A program made the position numbers and the translations under genes. A model generated the notes under the pieces. That model did no database searches. It saw nothing but the letters and a program-made list of their open reading frames with translations, and was not told where the DNA came from. From the NCBI RefSeq assembly GCF_905475345.1, contig NC_066606.1, positions 2,028,501-2,092,500 of the forward strand: a stretch of DNA of 64,000 nt. Reading direction: 5' to 3'. Positions 14,401 to 26,527 of the stretch are shown here, one piece after another; position 1 is the stretch's first letter, and every line of letters starts with the position of its first letter. This DNA comes from Vespula vulgaris. Lineage: Eukaryota > Arthropoda > Insecta > Hymenoptera > Vespidae.

Positions 14401-15387
14401 TATATAGATTTTCATTACCTTTCAAATGTTTATATATATATATATATATATAATTTTTATTTAAATATTATTGTCATAATTAATCTTTAACTTTCGTTCT
14501 TATAATTAATTTTTTATTTGAAGAATCTGTAATTTTTATTTTCACAATTTTAATTTTTTTATCGTTTACATATTTTTCTTTTTATACGTTATTTGCATAT
14601 ATTTGTATGTATATATATATATATATATATGGTTCTTTTTTTATTTTTTATAGTACGAAGGATATAATAATATCAACACCACAGTCGTATGCCCTTATTT
14701 CCTTCGTAGTACAGGCATGTTTGGAAATGGATATTCCGGGTACGAATGATTTTCAATGGATTTAATACGTTAATTCATAAAAATATTGATTTTAATGATC
14801 AACATTCCTTTCAGATTTTTGCCTAATCTAAGTCCGAACGAAGTAGCGGAGAAGACTATAACGTCGTTGAGATGTAACAACAAATACATTATGATACCGG
14901 AATATTTCCAAATTTTGTTACCTTTCAAATGGTACATACATCCATTTTTATTTAAACGTTATATTTCATTTTTATTCGTATAATTAATTTCTAATTTCTT
15001 TTGATTCGATTTAATTTTTATTCATATAATTCATTTTCAATGTTTCAAATTGAATTTTTACTTTTACAACTAACCTTTGACTCTTTTTTATCCTTTTTCT
15101 TTTTACAATAACTTTTTAATTTAAACAAAAAAAGAATTAAATTCCTACTTTCATAATTAATTCTTATAACAAAAATATCGTAATTAATTTGCAGGGTATT
15201 CCCATGGACTTGCATCAGTATGGTACTACGTGGTTTAGTCAGAGAAATTTCACCTATCCATGAATCTACAGTAGAGACAAATGTCATTAACAACAAAAAC
15301 AAAAATATAAATGTAAAGGATCGGGAGGACGGTATGATACGTCAACAATTAACTAGGCATATTTCAAGTTCCGAAAGAAAACCATAA
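3206..15387 (+). CDS. SDR16C-family short-chain dehydrogenase/reductase (RDH10 / epidermal retinol dehydrogenase 2-like), 7 exons
   Basis: Coding exons are 3206-3434, 8281-8405, 9719-9829, 14136-14297, 14654-14739, 14815-14931 and 15195-15387. All junctions are GT/AG and keep frame (1023 nt, 340 aa, the usual length of RDH10-type proteins). Residues 8-31 are a hydrophobic N-terminal membrane anchor. The Rossmann cofactor motif TGGGGGLG is at 47-54 with D72 after the second strand. D98 is the conserved adenine-pocket Asp and NNAG is at 124-127. The catalytic set N149, S177, Y190 and K194 is complete, and CPYFLRSTGMF follows the active site. Family knowledge: membrane-bound SDR16C enzymes oxidise retinol or related lipid alcohols with NAD(P); the true substrate here is unknown. 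The start is the first ATG in frame, with an ACAATG context. The lysine- and asparagine-rich tail is poorly conserved. The introns of 4.8 and 4.3 kb hold only repeats and a few possible regulatory sites. Confidence 0.92.
3526..3571 (+). repeat. (TTTC)n microsatellite in intron 1
   Basis: About eleven TTTC units just downstream of the first donor of the dehydrogenase gene. Confidence 0.85.
6222..6425 (+). repeat. Three-copy AT-rich tandem repeat, period about 70 bp
   Basis: Units begin at about 6222, 6296 and 6363 with TTTTCTATTATACG (the third reads CTTTCCATTATAG). Each continues through TTAATTA, TTTAATATAAT and a run ending TACAAA. It lies in intron 1 of the dehydrogenase gene, beside a long TA repeat. 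Confidence 0.65.
6443..6510 (+). repeat. (TA)n microsatellite
   Basis: Uninterrupted TA dinucleotides over 68 bases, preceded by a short (CA)n. Confidence 0.95.
7287..7307 (+). promoter_or_regulatory. Two AGGTCA half-sites, direct repeat spaced by 9
   Basis: AGGTCA occurs at 7287-7292 and again at 7302-7307 in the same orientation, in intron 1 of the dehydrogenase gene. AGGTCA is the nuclear-receptor half-site. A spacing of nine is not one of the classical DR1-DR5 arrangements, so binding is uncertain. Confidence 0.25.
10602..10639. promoter_or_regulatory. Perfect 10-bp inverted repeat with GCCATTTT arms
   Basis: GTGCCATTTT at 10602-10611 and AAAATGGCAC at 10630-10639 are exact reverse complements around an 18-base spacer, in intron 3 of the dehydrogenase gene. 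Each arm contains GCCAT, the core of Pho/YY1-type sites. It could be a paired binding site or a hairpin. Confidence 0.4.
11331..11402 (+). repeat. (TA)n microsatellite
   Basis: A TA dinucleotide run with one slip (TAATAT) near its end, in intron 3 of the dehydrogenase gene. Confidence 0.95.
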
Positions 15388-15609
15388 AAATTTGAGCCGT
15401 GATTCTCTCTCTCTCTCTTTCTTTTTTTCTTTCTCTTTCTCTTTATCATCTATCTATAGTGTTTCTTTATTTTTTTTTTTTTCTATAAAAGTTTTACATA
15501 TTGTTACAAAAACATTTGCAAAAAGAGATATAACTTAACAAAATATTTTCCTACGTAATTATTGATTTATTAATTACGAACGATCTAATTTTTCTTCGTA
15601 ATTGAGACG

Positions 15610-15615
15610 AATAAA
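15610..15615 (+). terminator. AATAAA polyadenylation signal after the dehydrogenase gene
   Basis: First canonical AATAAA downstream of the stop codon at 15385-15387, giving a 3' UTR of about 240 bases. Further AATAAA-like sites follow around 15886 and 16035, so alternative ends are possible. Confidence 0.55.
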
Positions 15616-15619
15616 GAAC

Positions 15620-17689
15620 GGTTTAAGATATTTCGATAAAAGTGATTTTTTTTTTTTTTGGTGTTTAGCCATCAAAAGCATTACGTCAAATCAAATCGAT
15701 AATTTTTCTTCTCTTCGATATATATATATATATATATTTAATTAAAACGTTTTATGTATATGATACATATCAGGGATATAGATTTATACCATCATTATAG
15801 TGGCAATAATTATATTTGGTTTTTATTTAAAGTTAATGTTTAATGTCGGTACGATACAATTAATAATAATAATAATAATAATAAAGAAAATTAGTTAATA
15901 AGAGTAATTAATTATACGATGAAATATATTAGAAATTATTGTGAATCAAGATTAATTCTTTTTAATGATTGTACAGAAAAAAAAAGAAAGAAAAATAATA
16001 TTTTATAAGTAACATTATAATTTAGGATAAAGTAATAAAGAAATAAAATGAAATGAAATGAAATAAAGAAAAAAATTAACGAATCATTAAATAAATATGC
16101 ACGATCGACTATACAGAAATACTAGAAAAAAATATATGCATGTTATCTTACTCAAATGAGACAATATCAGAAATAAAAAATCTTGTAAATCAGGTTACGA
16201 TGGTGTATAGGTGTGTGTGTGTGTATGTATGTGTATGCAAATATATATTATACCAACTTCCATTTAGATTTTATCATTTTCTTATATTTTTAAATTCACG
16301 ATTATACGTTTTTAGATCTCGTAAATCGTTCTACGCGATATGACAGGTAAAACTTGGCTGAATCTTTTTTAAATTATCATCGATGTTAATTAAAATTCAA
16401 AGGATATTTTATTACGTATAGAAGATAATATTATTCGTTAAATTAAACGAATGATCTCGTTTGATGTTGTTAAATGTGTCAATTTAATATCAATCATTTT
16501 AATATAATTACCTCGAGGAAAATAATATTATTTGAAAAAAAAAGGAAAAAAAAACAATCTCTTTTTCGAAATATTATTATTACTATTAGTACGTGATCAT
16601 CGGTTTATAGGTCATAGTTATAGAAAGTCAAAAAGAAAACTACTTTTCTCTCTGTATAGACATATATATAAATATGTATATGTATGTATATATATATGTA
16701 TATATATGTATATATATATATATATGTATATATACGTCTAATCCACGTGCGTTGGCGATACAATCATAACGGACGTGAAACAGATGCAGAAACCAAAATA
16801 GGCCGGTACTGCGATTATGTCAGCACAAGCCGATAATATAATCGTCTTCTCGTAGCTATGTACATACTATCGTGTGGGTGTCTGTTTCTATGGTTTTACA
16901 AATATGTACGTACATATGTATAAATATATATCTATATAGCTTTATATATATATATTCTATATATTATATATATATCCTATATATATCCTATATTTATATT
17001 CTATATATATTCTATATTTATATCCTATATATATACATATATATATTATATATATATATATCCTATGTAAATATAGGAAAGTGTAATCCATTGTAAACGT
17101 TATAAATAAGTATCATTGATCAATGTCATACGCGAATAATGAATTATTAATCAAAAGATATCATATATTGTACTAGTATACTTTTCATATCGGTACACTT
17201 TCTTTTCTTGTCTTTTCTTTTATTTCTTTTTTTCTTCCCCTTTAAATCTCGTCTTTAAAAAATCGTTATAAAATTATTTCTCATTTTTTCTTTTAATTTT
17301 CCAACGACAAAGGCACAATTAGTTAGTATGTAAAAATTTCTGTATTGAGTTTTTTTTTTTTTTAATTTTTCTATTTCTTTCTTTTCTCTTCTTTTCTTTT
17401 TTTCTTTTATTTTACATAGTACATAGAAACGTTGATAAAAGGCATTGAGTGTCTTCTATGTTCTCTTTTTGTATCGTAGTGAATGTCGCCTCGACGTTAT
17501 GTACACATACACACACACATACACACACAAATAAGTAGACACATACGCACGCGTTACACGTACAAACACATACATAAAAGCATGCGTGCATCTCTAAAAA
17601 AAATAGTAATATATTATGCTTCCTCGACGATAACACGATCATTACGCGTCGATAACTCGAGCTGTTAACAATTACCGTGTTAGGAGATA

Positions 17690-17726
<37 letters not shown>

Positions 17727-18890
17727 AAGAAAGACACGTTTTAAACCGATATTTCTTCCATCGCATACGTAACGTTACTATTAAGATAACTAATTATGTA
17801 AATGATAAAAGCGGGATCATTAAGTTCTCAATATTTTATTGTTTAGCTTGGAAAAAGAACGATGTGAAAAAACTAAAAGTGTGTGAGTGTAGCGTATTAA
17901 CTTTTAATGTGTTAGGTGTGTTACGTACGTTCGTGTGTTCTAATTGGAATGATGAGACAATTGAATACCAACAAACACGTGAATGCGAAGAATCAGAATT
18001 TACGTTTTTTTCCACGTTACATAGGATCGTCATCATCATTCGCCGATGTTTACTATTATCCTTGAAGAATAAAACACAGTAAAGGTTTCTAACTAACTAT
18101 TAAAACGATTGCTATAATCATAAAAAGATTTAGTTAATATAACATCTTGCTCGTAAAGAACGCTCTTTTTACGTTCGATAATGATATCATATCGATATCC
18201 TAAAAAAATCGATTAACGTAAGGAAAGAAAAAAATTAAAAAAGAAGAAAAGAAAAGATCTAAAAGATAAAAAGATACACAAGAGAAAAAAAGATTTATTT
18301 CTATTTATGTAGAGATTCTATTTATTATATTCGATAATTCTAAAAAATCGATTAACGCAAAGACGTAAATCGACAAAGAGAAAGAAATAAAAAAAAAAAA
18401 GAAAAGGAAAAGGAAAAGAAAAAGATCTACAAAAAAATGTACAGAAGAAAAAAGATTTGATCCTTTTTTATTTATATAGAAATTCTATTTATTATATTCT
18501 TTATTATAGATTATTTATATAGATTCTATTTATTATATTCTATATAGAGATAGATATTTTACTTATTATAGAGATCGCGTGAGACTTGAAGATAAGTGAT
18601 AATCGACAGACAAAAAAAAAAGTAAAAAAGAAGAAATCAACAACAACAACACACACACACACAATACATAGATCGTTCATCGAAAATTTTGAAAAAGTTT
18701 GATCTACATTTTTTGAAAATATCCCTTGCAATTATAAATTTTTATTATGATTCATATGGATGTGTTTCAATATCGATAGTGTTTTTGATATATCGGTTTT
18801 TCTTTCTTTCTTTCTTTCTCTCTTTCTTTTTTCTTTTTTTTTCTCTATTGCCAAATCGCGACGATTCACGAGAGTAAGATATTATCGTTA
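15620..18890. other. Intergenic gap between the dehydrogenase and integrin genes
   Basis: No exon could be supported. The gap holds TA, TATG and GT microsatellites (for example 16210-16240 and 16660-17070), a CA-rich patch near 17505-17535, a 2.3-copy tandem duplication at 18201-18545, and a slightly GC-richer patch at 16741-16860. That patch includes a CACGTG E-box at 16745-16750, but no open frame stands out there. Confidence 0.55.
18201..18545 (+). repeat. Tandem duplication, period about 140-160 bp, 2.3 copies
   Basis: The unit starts AAAAAATCGATTAACG (18203 and 18342), passes through purine-rich sequence with AAAAGATCTA and AAAAAAGATTT, and ends GATTCTATTTATTATATTC or a close variant. 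A third, partial copy of the end (TAGATTCTATTTATTATATT) follows at about 18519-18540. Confidence 0.7.
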
Positions 18891-18899
18891 TCGTATCGT

Positions 18900-19160
18900 A
18901 TAATATAGATAACGTACCGAGAACGCCGTTGCAGCGTCTACAGTCATTAATTTCTCGCATTACCGTCTCTGATTTCGTATTGTTCGTCGTATTCTTATTA
19001 TTTGTGTGTGTGTGTGTGTTATATATATATATGTATGTGTTATGCGATGGTATATCCGTGTAAAGTTATGTCGTAAAAAGGACGTCATTTATTTTTTCAA
19101 GCGTTTGTGCCGTCGATGCGAACGACGAACGACGAGCTACGAACTACGAACTACGAACAA
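18900..19160 (+). promoter_or_regulatory. Candidate promoter and leader of the integrin gene
   Basis: GC-richer sequence (CCGAGAACGCCGTTGCAGCG near 18918-18937) is followed by CTACAGTCATT, an initiator-like match at about 18940. The start codon lies 400 bases downstream. A short ACGAACT-type tandem repeat occupies about 19118-19160. No TATA box is visible at the right distance. Confidence 0.3.
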
Positions 19161-19337
19161 CGATTTATGATTTGAACGATAAAAAAGAAAAAGAAAAAAA
19201 AAATAAATAAATATAGATACACAAATAAACGTATATAGATAGATCATACACATAGATACAAGGTTACAAGGTGCATCAGGATCTCGCTTGTTTATACGTT
19301 AAGTTAGTTTTATTAGAAACGATTTATCCGGTTCGAT

Positions 19338-22300
19338 ATGACGTACACATACTATTTCACGTTGACAATAATATTAGTGCTGACGTGTATAATCGTCAAG
19401 TGTTATGTCATTGAAGAAACGAAACTTTTGAGATTGTGCGTACCACAAAACTCGTGCGAGAGTTGTCTGGAGGCTCATGATGCTTGTGCCTGGTGCAGTG
19501 ATTGGGTATATATTTTTTATATATATATATATATATTTATGTAGATTTATATAAATTATATATATATATTCTATATATATATATATAAGATTTATATATA
19601 GATATATATACATGTGTATATATAGATTTCTATATTTTATATCTTCCTTTTTCTATATTTTTTTTTTTTTATAATCATTATAATAGACGTAGTTCTCTTT
19701 TTATATTATAGAATCAAAGTATACATTTTTTACATTATAATATCGTCTAGTAGCAAATGGGTATACATTTTTTCTCTTTCTCATTTCTTTTTTATCGAAT
19801 AAGATAAGATCGGAGAGAAAAAAGAAAAGAAAAGAAAAGAAAAAAAAAAACTACAAACGTCTAATAATTTCGTTTATGTTACGAAGTTATAATATATGCA
19901 CCTTTTTCTTTTATTTTTATTATAACGTTTTTATTGTCTTCTTTCTTATCGAATATTTCCTCTTCGAGGAAAAAAAAAAAATCATGAATAAGCATCATAG
20001 ATATATTCAATGATTTCAGTCTTATTCGAATTCTACTATCGGCAAACCAAGATGTAATTTACCAGAGCGATTGAATGAATTTGGTTGTCCAATAACGGAA
20101 ATTAGGAAAGCTCCAAGTGGATACGTCGAATATATAAAGAACGAAGATTTTCAAGATGTTTCGATGAATCATTTGCCGGTACAACTTAAGCCGCAAAGAG
20201 TTCACGTCAAATTACGACCGAATTCGAAAATGGAAATGAATCTTCAGTATCGACCGGCTAAGTAAGGATCAGAAAAACTGATCGAAAAAAAAAAAACAAA
20301 AAAAAAGAAATTGAAAAAATTATTTTTCTTCGAATTTTTTCTCTTTTTTTGTTTCTTAAGAAATTCGCAACCATCGTTTTTCGAATAAAAATTATATCTA
20401 CATTCTATATGTGTGTATATAGGTTTACATACGCGCACACACACGTGTATATATGTATATATATATATACGTATTATTAAATCGTGGAAGGTCGCGTTTA
20501 CTTTTCTTATCTTTTATGATATAAGGTATTAGAACGCGATTGCTGAGAAAACTGTGTCATGTAAAATACGAACGATATATTGGTAATCACATATATTACG
20601 TAAAATCAATTAATCCTATAAAATAAATTCATTTATTTCAAGTCGATAAAAATGTAAAGTTTATATATAATTCATAATATCGACGCGCTTAATCGTTTAA
20701 TAATGTAATCTCGAATTAACGAACGTTTGTTTTTTTCTTTGTTTTCTTTTCTTTTTTTCTTTGATAGTCTCTTTTCGTTCTTCTGTTCTTTTTTTTTATA
20801 TTGTATCAATACTAAACCGATGTAAAAATAATTGCGATTTTTTTTGTATATATATATATATATATATTTAGTCTATATATATATATATATCCTTCGCATT
20901 GTATTTTCTAATCAAACGAAATTTGACAATTATCCTCTTAGATGTCTCGATTGAATACGATTTATTCTTTCCTTTCTTTTTTTATTTTCAATAATTGTTT
21001 CATTAATTTCTTTTTTTACATTACATTAACATATCTCCTTTTTAATCTCTTTTTTTAATCAAACAATGTTTCCTTTTCAATGTATAAAAACTATCCTTTA
21101 GATTATCGACTATCGATTTTGAATATGATTTGTTCGTTGTTTATTTATTTACTTGGAACGTAACACGAATATGAATTATTATTTTTTTTTAATTAATGCG
21201 TCTTCTATTGCATTTCTTTTTTTTTGTTTAATAAAACAATCTTCTTTCTTTTTTCGATATACAGAAATTATCCTTTAGATCTGTACTATTTAATGGATTT
21301 AACATGGTCGATGAAGGACGACAAAGATACCCTCGTTGGTTTGAGTAGAAAAATGACGGATACCTTGGGAACATTTACCGATAATTTTCGTCTTGGTTTT
21401 GGTAGCTACGCCGATAAGCCATTGATGCCCTTTATATTTCCAGGACATGAAGATAATCCTTGTAGAAGCGAATATGCAACATGTGCACCGCTTTATTCGT
21501 TCAGACATCATCTTCCATTGACGGGAGATGTCGATCAATTCGTACGTAAGGTACGATTATTAATGATTAATTAATTAATTAATTAATTAATAATTATAAT
21601 AATAATGTGATTAATATATTAATAATAATATATTATACATATAATATATAATAATATAATGTTTGATATACCATAAATTTTTTATGGTTTTACGATGACG
21701 AAGGATATTGATTAATGAAAATAAGGGCGGAATGGGGTTGTTTTTTTTATGAAAAAAAAAAAAGGTAAACAACAGCGACGTCACAGGTAACGTGGATAAT
21801 TTGGAAGGTGGCCTTGATGGAGTGATACAAGCTATCGTTTGCGAAGATGTTATTGGTTGGGGACATCAAGCTAGAAAGTTGATGCTTCTTGCTACCGATG
21901 GTTATTTACACTTTGCCGGTGAAGGAAAGGTAAACGTAATTATTAATTATCAATGCGTTAATTTGATTAACTGATAATTACAATCGATAAGATATTAATT
22001 AATAATTATAATTACTATAATTTAATAAACGATTATATGACAACTATGATCTGATTAAAAATTATAATAATTATAATCCAATTATGATACAATTAATAAT
22101 TATAATGTACATATATATATTACAATAATTATAATTTAATTTATAATTATTATAATAATAATTCCATCATCGATTACAATTTAATTAATAATACGTCAAA
22201 TAAAATATGCTAATAAATAGAAGACCGTGAAATTAAGGAATGTAACGTCCTTTTGAAAATAATGAAGATTTTTAATGCATTGATACAATTTCATTTATCT

Positions 22301-24970
22301 AATACATTATATTAATGACGTTTTAAATTCAACTTTTCTATTTTAGTTAGGCGGAGCTGTAAATCGACAGGATTTTAAATGTCATCTCGATAAACACGGC
22401 CAATATTCTTTAGCTAAGGAATACGATTATCCTTCGTTAGCTGAAATATCAAGATTACTTCACGATCATAAAGTCAATTTGATATTCGCAGTTACGGAGG
22501 ATCGCCGAGAGGAATACGAATTGATATCGGATTTATTAAAAGAGAAAGCCAGAGTCGCTACTTTAGCAGCTAACAGTTCTAATATATTAGAAATCATTGA
22601 GAGCGCCTATCACGAGATAGTTACGAAATTAGTTTTACGGGATAACTCAACTAATCCCCTCAAAATGGAATATTTTTCCAATTGTGGAAGGGACGATGTT
22701 CCTATCGTAAATAAAGCGGAATGCGACGGTATTCAGGAAGGTCAGGTTTACGAGTTCAAGGTCGTTTTTTCGATGGAATCATGTCCAAGAAACGAAAGCC
22801 TTTGGGTAAGTAAGTTAAGCAAATAAGTGAGTTAAGTATTTACACGATGTAAAAAGAAAAAAAAAAAAAAGAAAAAGAAAAATTAAGAAAAAATAAACGC
22901 TGCAACATGCACTTATGTTAATCGATTGATAATTGATAATAAGTAACGTTTCATTAAAAGATAGTCATCATCTTTTTTCTCTCTTTTTTTTTTTTTTAAT
23001 CTTCCACGATCTCGTGAGTGAAAATATTCTGCTTGAATCTACATATATATACACGCACACTTATGTATAAATATATATTTATATATATATATATACATGT
23101 CTCTCTCTTTGTATTATCCATACATACATACATATATATATGAATTCTATATATTATATATATTTCTATATATTATATATATATATATCCTACATAGAAA
23201 CAAACAGTAGTAATTGACGACGCGTTGGCATCAGAAGCGTCTGAAATAATCGTCGAAGTGGAACTATTATGCGGTTGCAATTGCAAAGATCAGGAGAGTT
23301 CGCATTGCAAAAATGGCGTCAACGAATGCGGCATATGCAAATGCGATCCTGGATGGTCCGGTAAGATTTTGTTAAGATTTTGTCCTTATTTTTTCTCTCT
23401 TTGCTTTCTCCTCTTTTTTTTTTTTCTTTCATTTTCTTTTCTTCTTTCTTTTAAATCAAAGTACTTTTAAATCAAGTAACAAACACATTGTTTAAAACGA
23501 TTATGTTCCAGGAGAGACCTGCGATTGCGACGAGAGTTCGTGGATTATTAATCGTTTGCAATGCATAGCATTTAACGGGACAACTGAAATTTGTTCAGGA
23601 AGGGGCGAATGTATCTGTGGTAGATGCAATTGCGATCTCGGTTACAAAGGACAATTTTGCGAATGTTCTCCTTGTGACAAGGTGATGAAACATATATAAA
23701 TATATATTACGTATGTTCGTAAAATTAATGTTAAACAAGTGATAATGATTATCAATGATTATTGCCGTTAGACCGACGGTATCGAATGCGGCGGACGTGG
23801 AACTTGCGAATGCGGTATATGCAATTGCATAGACGGTTGGAAAGGAGATGGTTGTCAATGTCCTTCGGACGATAAACTATGTATTGCACCAGGAAGCGAT
23901 GAAGTTTGTGGTAATCACGGTTATTGCGATTGCGGACATTGTAGGTACGAAAAATTTCTTTCCTTTTCTTTTTTTTTTTTGTTCTTTTTTTTTATTCCTG
24001 TCAATGAAAAAAAAATTGATCGATCAAACTAATCCATGTTATTAGATTAAAGTGTAAATCAAGTAAATAATATTTAGTATGATATTACTTCAGATATTAT
24101 AAATATATAATATCTAAATGTAAATTAAGTAAACAATATCTATCCTAAAGGAATGTATTTTATTTTATTATTTTAAGATGTAACACAACAGCACCCGATG
24201 GCCTATTTTATCGTGGAACTTTTTGCGAATCATCAGCTAGCACCGGTGGTAGCGATCTTTGCGTTCTTTATGACTCTTGCGTTAATGCCACCGTAGAGGG
24301 TTCGCAAGATGTTGAACAACTGTGTCAGACCAATACCACTTTTTATCAAATTCAAAAAGTGGATAACGTCAATACAGGTAAACAATAACGTTCCAGGTTA
24401 TTTAGATTCTATCAAATTCACGATGTTACTTGTTTCGTACGATTATTATATATCGGCTTAAATATCTCCAACGATTTTTGATTCGTTATATTTTTGTTAT
24501 ATACATTTTTCTTTTTCTTCCTTTCTTTTATTTTTTTACAAAAATTTGAGATACCGATATAAATTACGACGATTAAGAGACTATTATATTTTTTTTCCTC
24601 TTTCTCTCTTTTTATTTATTTATTTTTTTTTTGAACTTATTAACACAAAGATAATGTATATCTTCTTTGATATTTTATTTTTGTGTATTATAATAAATCT
24701 AAAGACTGGATTAGAAAACAACAAGAAACAGAGAAGAAGCTCTTTATAAAAAAATTTCGATATTGCTCTTACGATCCACGATATCTCGATGTTTCAATGA
24801 GAAAAATATTCCAATGCTTTTTTATTAATTTACAGGAAATGAACATTATTGCTTCATTAGAACTATCAAGGAAAGAACAACGTGCATCATTCCTTACATT
24901 TATCATTTTAACAAGGACAACACGGTTACATTAATAATCGCTGATAAGGTAATTGTCTTTTGACTTCTTT

Positions 24971-25005
<35 letters not shown>

Positions 25006-25525
25006 TTTTCGTCTCATCGTAATTTCTATCTTATCAGTTATCATTTTTTCTATTTTTGATTCTTTTTTCTTTCTTTCTGTTTTTTATTATAGTCCTGTCG
25101 TACGTCCTTACACGTGGCTCTGATACCTGGGATCATATTTCTAGCGATAGTAATCATGGGTATTGTTGGTTTATGCATATGGAAGTAAGTAATAATATGT
25201 TAGAAATTTTTCTAAGAAATATTTTTAACGACGGTCATTAATTATGAATCAATAATCTTGTTGTTCGTTTGCGATATGCTTGTTCTTATACGATAATGAT
25301 TATTTTTATCATATACATTTCTTTTTCGTTTTTTGTTTCTGTTTATTAAAAAAAATGTTTTTCTCTTTGTAAACGTATAGATGTTGGACCGCCATACAGG
25401 ATAAAAGAGAATACGCTAAATTCGAACAGGAAAGACAGAAAACAGTATACTGTTTGGACGAAAATCCATTATTTAAACCTGCGACGACACGATTCGATGT
25501 ACCAGCTTTGTTCAACGACAATTGA
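19338..25525 (+). CDS. Integrin beta subunit, beta-nu-like, 12 exons
   Basis: Exons are 19338-19505, 20020-20261, 21265-21550, 21765-21929, 22347-22805, 23198-23360, 23512-23681, 23772-23944, 24178-24377, 24836-24948, 25093-25184 and 25381-25525 (2376 nt, 791 aa). The order is: signal peptide (1-22), cysteine-rich PSI domain (about 31-80), beta-I domain (about 137-375) with MIDAS D148/T150/S152, ADMIDAS D155-D156, ligand-site D243 and E246 and an ATDGYLHFAGEGK strand, hybrid domain, four I-EGF repeats from C465, beta-tail, one transmembrane helix (721-743) and a 48-residue tail. The tail has QDKREYAKFE, a variant of the HDRREF talin region, then NPLF (772-775); the second NPxY is absent. Family knowledge: integrin beta pairs with an alpha chain for adhesion or phagocytosis. 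The tail differs from the NPIY/NPMY tail of insect beta-PS, so I favour beta-nu. Confidence 0.93.
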
Positions 25526-25591
25526 TCGAAAAAGAAATAATAATCGTGATCGAATTTTTATTAGATAGAGTAGATCAATCAATTGAGATTA

Positions 25592-25597
25592 TTTATT
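25592..25597 (-). terminator. Candidate polyadenylation signal of the MORN gene
   Basis: TTTATT on the + strand is AATAAA on the minus strand, about 225 bases past the MORN stop codon. If used, the MORN 3' UTR would reach to within 70 bases of the integrin stop codon. The integrin 3' UTR, which lacks a clear AATAAA, would probably overlap it tail to tail. Confidence 0.4.
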
Positions 25598-25820
25598 TGA
25601 TAGAATGTTTGAAAAATAAGTCGAATTGGATAAAATCGATAAAGATGATTGCACGGGAACGTTATCGGACGTCGTTGCTCGACATGTTTCGGTCCAAAAA
25701 TGATTGTTAGGCATGAAGTAAATCGACTGCAGTTACGAAAACCAAAAAGAAGAAAATATGAAAAAGAAAAGAAAACCAAAAAAAAAAGAAAGATGTTAAT
25801 TGTACTTAAATTTATACGTG

Positions 25821-26527
25821 TTAACTTAAGTATATCAATTTATTTTTATATTTTCTTACGTCATCCGAAATAGTTTTAACGATCCAAACGTAACCGAGTG
25901 AATCTTGATAAGTAATCTCGGAAACGGGCTTATTTTCATACCATATTGCGTTTATCGATGAATCGTCGGGAAAATGATATATACCTTTGCCACTCATCTG
26001 TCCATTCGCGTTAATTCCACCATTATATCGCGTTCCGTTGTTATGCCTTTTACAGTTAAAAAAAATATATATATAAAAATAAATATATATATTATTAATA
26101 ATATATATATTTATTGTTTTTTTTTGGTTGTTCCTAACAAATTGAATATTCAACTCACGATTGATTTATAACTAATCTATGTATATTTGTAATTGGTCGT
26201 GTTACTTACTGAATGAAGAAATTTTCTTCGACAAAATTATCGTTTTCCCACTTACCGCTATAGGTATTAAAATCGTCTGTAACGTATACTCCTTCACCTA
26301 AAAAATAATGATCGAACAAGAGATTATAATTTATTGCTATATATCGTAAATCTATTCAGTAATAATAATAATAAAAAAATAAATAAATAAATAAATAAGT
26401 GAAGTTAACCGTTTTTAACCAAAGTGCCATTAATTAAATGCAACGCATAATCTCCATCATATGTGTCACCGTTTAAGAATGAAAATTTTCCACTTCCTTT
26501 TCTAAGATTCGGATCGCTATTTTCCAT
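25821..26527 (-). CDS. MORN-repeat protein (MORN2-like), 3 exons
   Basis: On the minus strand the exons are 26527-26410, 26297-26210 and 26046-25821, giving 432 nt and 143 aa with phases 1 and 2 kept. Three or four MORN-type units are visible: YDGDY (23-27), YSGKW (52-56), YNGGI (76-80), and GKGIYHFPD (88-96) following GQMS. A charged C-terminal segment follows (IWYENKPV, then GYVW). There is no signal peptide or membrane segment, so it is probably soluble. Family knowledge: MORN repeats form beta-hairpin sheets that scaffold at membranes or cytoskeleton; vertebrate MORN2 is shorter (about 79 aa) and MORN2 orthology is my inference. The first donor (GTTAAC) is weak and the last acceptor follows an A-rich stretch. 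The gene shares a short divergent promoter region with DDRGK1. Confidence 0.78.
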
